Of a stretch of 64,000 nucleotides of DNA, positions 1-12,500 are shown in pieces (the first letter of the stretch is position 1; every line of letters begins with the position of its first letter). A program made the position numbers and the translations under genes. The notes under the pieces are model-generated. The model saw nothing but the letters and a program-made list of their open reading frames with translations, did no database searches and was not told where the DNA came from. Source of the stretch: Alentia gelatinosa (Eukaryota > Annelida > Polychaeta > Phyllodocida > Polynoidae); NCBI GenBank assembly GCA_950022655.1, contig OX465582.1, positions 89,557,801-89,621,800 on the forward strand, read 5' to 3'.

Positions 1-104
1 CCCAGATAAGGGATAACCCCATGTAAGGAGTCACCCCGTGTAAAGGGACAACCCCGTGTAAGGGGTCACCCCATGTTAGGGGTCATCCCGTGTAAGGGGT
101 AACC
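1..104. repeat. Short tandem repeat, about 18-bp unit
   Basis: About six imperfect copies of a unit containing GTAAGGGGTCACCCC. The same GGGGTCAC/TAAGGGG words occur in the mariner-like element at 39015-39196, so this may be an amplified transposon end. Confidence 0.6.
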
Positions 105-216
105 AGAATGGTTTCCTCTATTAGATGTTTGATTTCACCCCGTGTAAGGATACTCCGTGTATGCGGACAGAAGGTGTCTCGTTACGCGGGGTTCTCTGTA
201 GTGATATAGATCCACA

Positions 217-332
217 TTACGCAGGTAAACCATACGCGGTGCAAGTCTTGCAGCAGACATCCTTGAATACATCACAGTTAGGGCCAGGGTTAGAGAACAC
301 GGCTGGGCAATCCTTGTGTGTATCTTTGCAAC
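217..332 (-). CDS. Metalloprotease exon 16: C-terminal six-cysteine module and stop
   Basis: 116 nt, acceptor TTAATATCTGCAG, ending in TAA at 219-217. Encodes C-x6-C-x10-C-x6-CC-x2-C (CKDTHKDC to CCKTC), then TAYGLPA. The spacing with CC-x-x-C resembles the PLAC module that ends many ADAMTS and lacunin proteins; an ShK-type fold is an alternative. No AATAAA is visible in the 216 bp that follow, so the 3' UTR probably leaves the window. Confidence 0.85.
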
Positions 333-3300
333 CTGCAGATATTAAACAAGAACAAGCTTTTATTAATACTTTATGCATCTGTACTTTATATCCTGTCAAA
401 GGTATTGATATTAATCGTCAGGACCTATCCCCCCTCATAAAAATCATATCCCTAATCATACTACAACCCATGCCACAATTCATACCACATGACATACCAA
501 AACTTACCTATTAACATACCAGCTGTTTCTGATTCGATCGAGTGTTGTTTATTTTGTACAAAATATTATGCAGTGTATTATGTCACATAATATGATATGA
601 TATGTCACCTATGGTGCACCCCTCTCATAAGATCTCACACTCTCTAAGTCGTATTCTGTACAAGGTTCTCACTGCGCTCTATGGGAGAATAATTCTTAAA
701 GTTATTTCTGTACTATCGTAAAACTGGATGAGTTCTAATCTTGGCCACTTCTTGGAATTTTGGCATAGTGACTTCATGAGGCGAAGCCGAGTGAAGTCCG
801 GAGCCAAAATTCCAGGAGTGCCATGCGGTGGCCAAGATTAAAAAGAATCAGGTTTTGAATTTATCCTACCATGTCTCCTCGAATTTGGAATATTACGTGA
901 TAACAATTCTGTATGCCACTAGAGGCATATGAAACTCCGTATGCCAGTCAGCGTGGCATACGGAAACTCAATGTTAAGCCTATGGGATTTTATATTAGGG
1001 GTAGGATAAAGAAGGCTTCTTAACCCTGTTCTGGAGAGGCACGTTACCATATTTCAGGGGAAAGTGTCGGGACAACACTTCAGATCATCTGAATCACTTG
1101 TCTGTGGTGTGTGTCTGTGGTGCTTAGACTGGTGTATAAACAATCAGACAAAACACAACTGTCTGCGTAGACCCCTGTATAGGTGTCAGGTAACCGTCTA
1201 TCAGCTGTCTGTATGGTTATATCAGTATCTCTATATAGAGAACATTTATAACATATCCATCACATCTATTAAAGACTTCAATGCATGTGGTTGTGTTTAA
1301 TGTCAAAATAATTTGGATTATAAACAAATTTATTTTTCTAGGAACAAGAAATCCCAAACTACTATTACAAAATCATTATGCATTGAACAATCAAATAGAA
1401 TTTATAATATCAACCCTAACCACAGGAGTGAAACAGGCACACAGCTGGGTTGTTGTCAGTGAAAACTGTTAAGGGCCAGGTACTAGAGGCTAATTTCATA
1501 ATGTGAGACTTCACATGATCCTTAAAGTTGTGTTTATTTCACCTAAAAGAATTCATTATGATGCTATTCCTACTTTCTGTGCTGTATTTTGGGCAAATAT
1601 TGCCAATTTTATATCATAAAACATTTATTTTTTAAATGATGCCTCAGGGCATCACCAAATCTAACTGATGAAACTGGAAATTAGACTATCCACAAAACAC
1701 AACTGTCTGCGTAGACCCCTGTATAGGTGTCAGGTAACCGTCTATCAGCTGTCTGTATGGTTATATCAGTATCTCTATATAGAGAACATTTATAACATAT
1801 CCATCACATCTATTAAAGACTTCAATGCATGTGGTTGTGTTTAATGTCAAAATAATTTGGATTATAAACAAATTTATTTTTCTAGGAACAAGAAATCCCA
1901 AACTACTATTACAAAATCATTATGCATTGAACAATCAAATAGAATTTATAATATCAACCCTAACCACAGGAGTGAAACAGGCACACAGCTGGGTTGTTGT
2001 CAGTGAAAACTGTTAAGGGCCAGGTACTAGAGGCTAATTTCATAATGTGAGACTTCACATGATCCTTAAAGTTGTGTTTATTTCACCTAAAAGAATTCAT
2101 TATGATGCTATTCCTACTTTCTGTGCTGTATTTTGGGCAAATATTGCCAATTTTATATCATAAAACATTTATTTTTTAAATGATGCCTCAGGGCATCACC
2201 AAATCTAACTGATGAAACTGGAAATTAGACTATCCAAACAAATAAGGGAGGCATCACCTAGCCATCTCCAGTCAGTACCTTGAGGCATCACCTGGCCAGC
2301 TCTAGTTGATGCCTCAAGGCATCACCTTCCATGAATAGGTTAAAATGGTCTGTCATGCTTAGCTGGATCTATGAGGTCCAAACAGCCCTGTTGCCCTGTT
2401 AATCATAGCAAGTGTCTAGAGATAATTGTAATTAACTAACCTGTCAAGCGCATTTAGCCTCACACAAGATGAGCTCTATGAAATGAGGATGACAGACAAG
2501 TGGGAAACACAGTGGCATGACAGCCTTGAACCCTGGATCTCACTATCCACAGGCCAGCTCACCTCAAACTTGTCTTAGATATTGTATGTTTGTGTGAAAT
2601 AGGAACAAATCAAATGCCATTATGACAATCAACGCTCATTTTCGATACATTTTTCGTTATGCTTTTCTAATTAGAAGGAGCTAATAATGTTTCTTGAGGA
2701 GGTCCTTCCAAAACACATGAAATATCATTTTATAAGTCTTCTGTCATTTGTGTGTTTGTGTCCTACATGGAGTCCTACATGGAGAATTTCCAGATTTATG
2801 GACATTTCAGCAGAAAATCCAAGATGGCCACTCCCCACATGTTGGTATATGGTAAAAACATTGATAAATCAATGATTCCATATCTTTATGTTCCTCTTGT
2901 ACACATTTGAGGTGATTTATATAGGTTTCTTCTTGGTAATAACCATTCTGAAAGTGCCATAATGCTCTGTGATGGTCGATTTTCAAAATGGCCGCCACCT
3001 GGCTCCTGGGACTTATCTGCAATGCCCATGCATCTTAAAATTTTCCTTATGGGCTCCCCTAACCATATACCAAAACTCATGCTTGTTTCATTAAATGCAC
3101 AATACTGCTGACATTTGAGCTATATCTGCCCCACTAAGTGATTTCTGATGGTAAATGACATTAGTATGATTGATTCTAGATGATTAACACTGAATGAACA
3201 TTCAAGAAATTCATTTCGAAGTGCATGTTGATTTAACCTCATTATGAAGAGGACTATTTTTCCGGAATCTCTTGGTAGCTAATTCCCTATACATTTCCTA

Positions 3301-6300
3301 TGGAGACTCTGTAATCGGTAGGTAATAAAGTATCTGATATCGTATAACCTGGTGAAAACAAGGTCAGGTGATGATAAAGTGACCTATATTGATATGGGTT
3401 GATTACATATTGTTTTTATGCAAGATTTGTATCCTACGATAAGATTCACTTTACTGAACTTACCGGCAGGCACGCGGGGGAGGCTTTTACCCGTGCTACA
3501 ATTCTTGCGAATGACCTCTGCAAATAAAGAACAATTGTAGATTAACTGTAAAATTACTAACAATTAAGACACAGGTGGTCCATCCACCACTGGCTTTGAT
3601 AATCCGTCACACCTAGTCACATGTATGGTCACGTGACGAACATTTCGCTGGAGACTCTACACTGGACGAACGGGGTTTTTTACCCACCCGCCCACACCTT
3701 TTTTCATAAAAGAAAATCTCTGTATCATTTACAAAAATTTCTTTTATTTATATCACATCTTTTTACAAAACTATCTACATGCATATTGTCCAAACATTTT
3801 TAGCTAAATCTCATTTTACTGTGTACTAGTATTTATTGTACTTTAATCGCTACAAAACTGTTATGTTTTATCCACGTACTCTTTTGAAATAATGAAATTA
3901 AATTGTAAAATATAGATAAATGTATATAATTACTTACTTGGGTGGGTGCGGTTTGATACGCATTTTCCTTGGATGCACCACTGAAAGAGAAAAATAAGTG
4001 ATTTTTGTAAGAAATCCCAAAATTGTTCAACCTCTTGCTTGTTTTGTTCAACATCTGCATTCAATAATGTATTTGCTTATAATCATTGAATGTCCATATG
4101 TTGCACAGAAGTGTTGAAGTTAAAGTCACACTATAAAACATTCATCTGGCACTGGCAAGAACTATAACTTTTCAAAAACCTTTGTTTCAGGAAGGAAATT
4201 CAGAATTTCTTTCCTGAAACAAAGGTTTTTGAAAAGTTATAGTAAAGAACAAAGGAAAACCCTTGTGGCCAAACAGTCCAGTACAGGAGGTTGGCAAATA
4301 AACTGCCAGCTGACTTCACCTCTAGCCCATTACAGTGATGACCTTCTTAAGGCCCCTTTCCATTGGCCGGTGAAAACTAGATTTTAAGAGGTCTCCTAAA
4401 AGCTATTTCCATTTTGACAAAAAAAACAGTGGAGCCCTAATGGAGCAGCACCACCGATTAGGGGAAGAACAACTCAGGTGGAGAATGGGTGGAGAATAGG
4501 TGGATAACAAGGATAGCGCAGTGGAGCAAGGCCTTGACGTAAAGATAAGGCCTTTTACCATTGGCCGACAAACAAGGTGTAGATTTTCTGTGTACTCCTA
4601 ATAGCCTATTTACATTTTGCATCAGCAGTGCTAAGGTCGGTCGGTGGTTCCTGACTGTATCAGTGATGGCCAATGGAAACAGGCTATTAAGACAACACAA
4701 AATATCTACACAGTGTTTGTCGGCCAATGGAAACAAGCCTATACCCTACGGGACAGTGTTCCCGTTCGGCAAAATACAGAACACTATTCCGTATACGTTG
4801 ACTAATATATTAGTTGTTAGGCCAAAGCTTGTACAGGCTACAAACTTGATGACAATTTACGGTTTATAAGGAACTCGGTGTAAACGTCTTGTTCCATATG
4901 AACTCTGAATTATCATCTGTTTTGTAGCTTGTACAGCGTGGCAGGGACCTGTTTCACTAGTTTCGTGACATGTCTGTCACACCATACAGACATTGGGGTT
5001 GTCTTGTTTCATGACAACACAAGTAGCTGCCCTTAGGAAAAGACATACCCCAAACATAAGAATTAGACAAATCTACACATCATGGACCTGTTTCCCTAGT
5101 TTCGTGATAAAAGTGTTAGACAGACATGAAAAGCGGCACCAACAGTGCAAGCAAGAACGGACAAAAACAAAGTCAAATGTCTAGTTCTTATGAAACCGGA
5201 CACACCATCTAGATGCCATCTAGATGTCACAAACCATGTGAAACAGATCCCAGGTTGTTCTATATGAATACTCACTTTGCCCTCGCCACATGAAGTGCCA
5301 TCGGTGGGTCTTCCCGACCAGCAGCTACCGTCTTTCAGACACATCATCTTCTCACACACATCACTATCCTTGACAAATCCCTGTATGACAATATAGAACA
5401 TTGTGTTAGTCAACATGATGGTTAATTATTTTACTTTATACTCCATCAGTATTTTAATTGATACCACCCCTAATGAAATTTTTTTTTTTTTAAACACGCC
5501 ATAACCAGCGATCCTTGAACCTGACGACTTTCTTCCATTAAAATCAAGAAATTGTCTAATATAAACACCAAGAGCGTGGCGACTGCAGATCGTCTGATTA
5601 TGTCGGATTACGCAATAAAGCACCACCTCACGACTATTAACCACGCTCTGACACCAGCAACTATTTCAAGCCAGTTTGAATTAGTTGTCTAGATTGGCGG
5701 TGACTCTATGTCGTCAGTGTAAACTCAGAGGGACATTCTGAGCTCCACAACTTTTGCAGTGGACATTGCCACCACCTGACGATATTGGCTTTATGATCTA
5801 CAGTCGCCACATATTTAGTCGTCTAATGTAAAGCCGGGTGTGGCTTAACATTGGGTCACTGTATTCGGGTGATCGTGCAGTAAAGTGTTATTTATTGGAG
5901 CTCGGTGTAAACACCTCACTATAAACGTCTGGTGTCACGTGTTCGGATCAAGATAATTACGTGTACAGTAATATTGTTTTACTATACTGCATCACAATAG
6001 TGATTGAACACTCAACTGTACACTATACACCCACAGTATTGAATATTATGACCATGTACTATAGAATTCTTTATCCATATTTACCTGGAGAATACAGACA
6101 CTTGAGTTTTAAAAAATCAACAAAGAATCAATGCGGGAGCCTACTCCCAAATTACCCTATGTATAATTGTACAATTGTGAAATGCCTTAACTGAACTGTT
6201 TCTGTCTATTTGAAAGTATGGAAACAATTATTGAATCATCTTCACTTGAAACAACATGTAAATATGTTTGGATCTCGAAACTTTACTCTGCTTGGTATCC

Positions 6301-6539
6301 GCATGGATAACTTATGGTGCCCTCCTTAGACTCTTTATCTTGATCAAATATGACAGATGTAAATATTTTTGTTGAAACAAACTGAAATGATTATAATGAT
6401 AATAATGATAATGATAATAACAATAATGATAATGATAACAATAATGATAATAATAATAACAATGATAATATCAATAATAATAATAATAATAATAATAATG
6501 ATAATAATAATGATAATAATGATGATAATAATGATGATG

Positions 6540-6591
<52 letters not shown>

Positions 6592-9500
6592 CAATAATGA
6601 CAATAATAATGACAATAATAATGATAATATTCTATGCTCGTGTACATTACGGGTAAGAAAAGTACAAAAACATCATGTCTACGAAAACCAGCCATAATGG
6701 CTGATAGCATGACTGCACCCATTGCCAACATGTACTATATTTTGATCGTGAAAATAACAAACATGTTTTGTAATATCACTGATGTTTGACAATAAACAAA
6801 TTGAACTAAAAAATTGATTATCTTGTTACCTCACAATTGGGATCGGTTTTGCTGCCAGCTCCGAACTGCTCCTCACATTGCTTGTTGAGTGAGTCAATTT
6901 GGCCCGGCAGTTTGTCCAAATTCTGGTCATAATGGCCCGTGCAGGAGGTGCTCTTCAGACAGATTCTGGGGAACCTGTGGTGCAAAAGAAAGTGAGTGAT
7001 AAGAGGCCACTGTCACAGTTCTAGCCTCTCTCACTCATAGAGCCTCTCATGTGAGAACTAACATGTCCTGGGTTTCATCATTAAGTCATCTTAAACTGGG
7101 ACGGGTGTAGAGAGACAAAGGAGAGATTGTAGAACTTTGAGAGTCAGTTGAATTTCGTAAGAACGATGGGTTTCATCTTAAAGTCACAGTACTTGGCTCT
7201 GTTTTATTTTTCGCCCGAGGAGGCTTGAGATGCCCGGGGAGAGGTCCTAGGAGAGTTTGTGGTATCGTGGGGAAGGAGAGTTTTATTTTCAAGTTTTATT
7301 TTCAATCCTCAGGCCGGGAGAGCTCCTGAAAAGTGTCCTGCAGCTCTCCTGGAGAGCGACACATCTAAGGGTATCGTGGGTGATTCAAAATAACAAATAA
7401 ATGCTATTTAATTCATTTGAACTATCGGAAATATATTTATTATGATTTTAATAAAAACTGGAGGTCTCAGGTGGAGAATTACTGTGCTATTTACATAGAT
7501 TTACATACATTCATAAATGATGAAATTAGTTCCCAAAAATACCACTATGTGCCACCACCTGCAGTATACACAGCCTCTCTTTCAAGTCTCCTCAAAAGTG
7601 TCCTACAGGTTTATTTTGTCCTGGGGCTCTCTCAAAGAGGACTACGGCCGAGGATTTCTCTCCCTCCCGAGGACAGGGTAAATCGAACGAGATTGAGGAG
7701 ATCTCCTCAAAAATATCCTCAGTGGAGCTATCCCTCGTGGGGACTCTCCTCCCCCAGGAGAGTTGAAAATAAAACAGGGCCCTGGAACTGTTCACAGAAT
7801 GGTGGCCACGTGACAATATGACGTATATATTATAAAGGAAACCAATGAAAGTCCAGGGTTAGGGCTTGTATTCCATCTAGATTGAATTGCGGAGTGATTC
7901 ACAAGGTGACTGCATGAATTACTACTGCAACCACTCTTCTCCTTCATCCCCAGCAGTGGTAGATTTACCAAAGGCCAATCGTTCTCATAACTATTCTATG
8001 TGGTGTGGGAACTAAAAGAATTCTCACCTCGATAAATGTGTAGGGGCAACACAACTTCATCTCATAGATTCAACCACCATCAAAATCAAAGTAAGTCTAA
8101 TAGAATATATTATATGATGATTGGTAGAAAGACAGTACAACCATAAGGCAGCCAAGTAATTGTAGTGGGCATTGTTTATTGAACCAACGTTTCGAGCTGA
8201 AATGCCCTTTATCAAGGTTAGCATCCGAAGATATTTGATAGAATATATTATACATTAAATCACCAAAACTACAAGAAAATTATGAAATTTGAAATGTGGG
8301 TACACCATATATATAGAACCTCTTGCTCCCAATATTTTCCAATTTCAGTAGAGTGTACACAAGATATGGATAATAAAAAAGAGATGGACTGGTCCATGTA
8401 GTCAGTAAATCCAGGCATATCCTAAATATCTTAATCAAATGCAGAATAAACTTACTTGATACACTCATAAGTATCGGCAAATGCATGCACAGGAACTGAG
8501 ATCAGATTAGCCTGGAAGCCTGGCCTAGTTAGATTATAGGCCAGGTAAAGGGTTCCATTTTTATGGTGCATTATTGGTAACGCCTCCTGGTTCCCCGCTC
8601 ATCCGCTAGAGGGCTCGGCGGAATTAGGTGCATGACAGGTGAAAACCAGCCAAACCACAACGCTGGTTCCCGGGGTATCCGCTAGTCACAAGCGGTCACC
8701 AGCCGAAATTGAAGCACAGAGTATCTGGTTGAAGGTCATGCCTTAGACTGGTTTCCTGCCCTAGAATAAGGGACAGGTAACAGGTTCCTACGTCCTTCAA
8801 CTAGGCCGTAGTACGTCCCATTGTCCCTAGGGCCAGGGCGCGCATGCTTTCAAAGCGGATATATCTCCGCCGAGCCCACTAGCGGATACGCCGGGAACCA
8901 CTAGCGAACCTGGTGGTCTGCCAAGGTTGCGCAATCCCACAATGCAACAGAAAAATGGAGACGTTACCAATAATGCACCACGAAACTGGAACCCGTTACC
9001 TGGCCTTTAGTCTAACTCGGCCAGGCTGCCAGGCTAGTCGTGCCTGTGGAACCTGTTACCTGCCCCTTATTTCATATGGGCAGGGAGCCAGTCTAAGATC
9101 AGATACTCTTTTCTCTTCATGGGCGGTACTTACTTGTCTTTGTTGGTACCTTTGAAGCAGGCGCGGGCCTGGTTCATGGTACAAGTGGAGAAGCGATAGG
9201 CCTGGGATACATCGTCCATCGTGTCGAGACGAATCAGGGTAGGGCTCATGATATTACCGTTATGTTCGGTAGACGCGCATAACCCTTCTCCGTCGTGCGA
9301 CATACCGAGACTGAAATAGTAAATAAGAGAATCTCACTATTCACTATCATCTTATGGATTCATTCATATATATATCTATCGCTGAACACCCTATGGTTAC
9401 ACCACGCTACAGGGGATAGAATAACTTTTTTATTTTATTTTTTATTTTATTCAAGTAACATGATTAACGACAGCGTTATTCGCCCTCATAGGTTGGCGAT

Positions 9501-12500
9501 CTTCCATAACGGAGTCACAAAAAAACAGACGATACAGGGACGATTACAGTACATATGAACAAATTGACAACACAATATATACAATTTGACAAGACAATCT
9601 TCTATACCCAAGAGAAAAAAGGAAATCAACCAGGTCTATACATACACATTTATCTTTTTTGATCTCCAATCTCTACTCAATACGTTCGTAATATCACTCA
9701 GTATAGGTCATCTATATTTAGTATTTGAGGCAGTATCTCCTTCACCTTCATTTTGAATTGGTCACCCATTGCCATTTTTTGTAGTGTCTGGGGTAGTCTG
9801 TCCCAATACATCATACCAATAATTAATGGTGAATGTCGAAATTTCTCCAGTCTTACCCTAGGGAGTTTTATTTTTATTTTTTTGTCTCTTCTCATTCTCT
9901 TATCTGTTATTTCATGTATATGTGTAGGGTCCTCGGTCCACCATCGAATTATTGTGATTAAATGAGTTGCTCTTCTTATGTTCAATGTTCTCATTTTGCA
10001 TAGTTCGTGAAGTTTATCTATGTGCATGTCCTGAGCTCTCTTTACTCCTAAGGCAACCCTCATGGCTTTATTAACAGTAATCTGTAGTTTCGTTCTTAGT
10101 TTTTTGCTCATGCAATACTGTACCATGTCCGCATATTCTATAATAGGGATTAGCATATGTTTCATAATCTTTAGACTTGTATCAACATTTAACATATATC
10201 TAATTTTCCGTAGTTTGTATAGTTTAAAGTTAAACTCCTTGTTTATTTTTTCAAAATGGTCGTTAAAGGTTAGTTTATTATCTACCAACACTCCGAGATA
10301 TCTATACACCTTTACAGCTTCTAGTTCTGCTTCTGCAAATTTTACGGGTCGGGTTTTATCTAGGTTTCGTTGGTTTCCTATCCACATTATTTTTGTTTTT
10401 TTTGCAGTTAATATATAACTTATTTGTATCAGACCAGTTTTTGACAATATTTAAGTCTGCCTCCATTCTTAGCGTTGCCTCATCCTGATTTCTTCCATGT
10501 GCTATTAGAACTAGATCGTCTGCGTAGATTATTGGTGTTACACTTATCAGATTTTTAACTATGTCATTTATAAAAATTATGAACAATAAAGGTCCGATAA
10601 CAGAGCTCTGTGGGACACCTGTTGTAATTATGTCTTGATCAGATAATACTGTACCTAGTTTAGTTTTTACCTTTCTATTTTTTAGATTCTTGAAGTATAA
10701 GAGTTATTAACGGCATTATTTTCTCTTTTTTTAGTTTTCCTATTAATAAGTGGTGATTAACTGAATCAAATGCTTTTTTGAAATCTATGTATGCTATTAA
10801 TGTTATTTGTTTATCATTTAAGTGTTTTGTTAGTTCTGTGATTACACTAAAGACTGCCTGCGCAGTAGAGCGTTTGGGCAAGAAACCAAATTGGCTGGGG
10901 GTTAAGAAGTTTAGATCTATCAAATCATCATATAATCTACTGTGAATTATTTTTTTAAAAATTTTTGAGATGAAACTCAAGATGGTTATCGGTTTCCAGT
11001 TGTTATACTCCGATAGGTTCCCTTCCTTGGGTATTGGGGTTATTATACCAAGTTTAAGTATGTCTGGGAAATTTATCTCTGTTAGTGATCTATTGAAGAG
11101 ATTAACTATGATTTGAGGGCGCTTACTACATAAGCGTTTCAGTATATCTGATTTTAGCAGGTAAAGACCAGTATTTTTACCGTTATCCAGTGAACGTAGT
11201 ATCGATAGTATTTCATTTTCATCTGTTTTTAAAACGTCTAATTGTTCTTCTATATTTTCGTCGCTTATCTGTTCTATGGTGTTATTTGTTAGATTTTGGT
11301 CCATGTTTTTGGTAGTCTCTCCATTATGTCCCATATTTATAAAGTATGTATTCATCTCGTTACTGATCTCAGTGAGATTTTTGTCCTTAGTTGGTGGGAA
11401 GTTTTTTTCTACAGATTCAGAACCTTTCCAGATATTATTGAGTAACCTCCAAAATTTCTTTGGGTTACTTTTGTTGGCTACCAGATTCTTTTGAATCTTC
11501 TTTGCCTTTAGTTTCTTTAGCCCTTTGTTAATCTGCCACCTAAGTAGTCTTATTTCTTTTAGTTTTTCTAAGTACAGTGGATTTGAGACGTTACGTTTAC
11601 TACCCAAGGTTGATGTTTACTATCCAAGGTTGAGTATTAGACCAATCAGATCATCTCTTACAAAATTCATATGAAAAGTGCAGTGGGGAGAAAACATAGA
11701 GTGTCAAGTTACTCAATGATGTTGGGTCTGGCTTCGCGTTTGATGGCGGGTAAGCAAATAGCGCTATTTGTCTTTATCAAACTATATTTGAGGGGATATA
11801 GGAATAGGGAAACCAAGTTTCCGGAGAGAGAAAGTCAAAGTTACTTGATGAGGCTCAGAAAAATGACTGCCTGTGGCCAAGGCCTTTGGCAGTAATTCTT
11901 TTTAACTTTGACTTTCTCTCACCAGAACATAGTTTCCTAAATGACATTATTTGCTATTAGTGTACTGATTCATTACATAATATTCAGCTTACTTATGTCC
12001 GAGCTCATGGGCTGCGACTCCCCAGCTGTGCCATCCGACATACTCCACTGTGGACACCCCACTGTTTCCCTGACACACGCGACAAAGGTATGCTAGACCT
12101 GTAAAAAGACATTGTCAATCTATTACAGCACTGTTACTCTGACACATGCGACAAAGGTATGCTAGACCTGTAAAAACCATATCGTCAACCCATGACACCA
12201 CTGTTTCCCTGACACACACACCAAAGGTATGCTAGATCTGTAAAAAGCATATTGTCAACCCATAACACCACTGTTTCCCTCACACACACCAAAAGTATGC
12301 TAGACATGTAAAAAACACATTGACCTCTTATTACACCACTGTTTCCCTGACACACACAACAAAGGTATGCTAAACATGTGTGGTGGTCGCCGCCTAGCTA
12401 AACGTCAGAAGGTCTACCTTGTATCCTCTTTTTTCTTTTTCTTTTTTTTTAAGCAATATTTAAGGGGATGTTGTCTCACACAATCACCGAATTCGGCTAT

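Noticed and set aside
6369..6731. Long ORFs of Ile/Met, Leu/Ser or Tyr/His
   Set aside because: Frames of an AAT/GAT microsatellite; the same applies at 19886-20212 and 28961-29179.
8456..8497. Exon-like segment on the minus strand (TCTCAG ... CAA|GTAAGT) between metalloprotease exons 11 and 12
   Set aside because: In the phase imposed by exon 11 it contains TGA, and exons 11 and 12 already join correctly without it.
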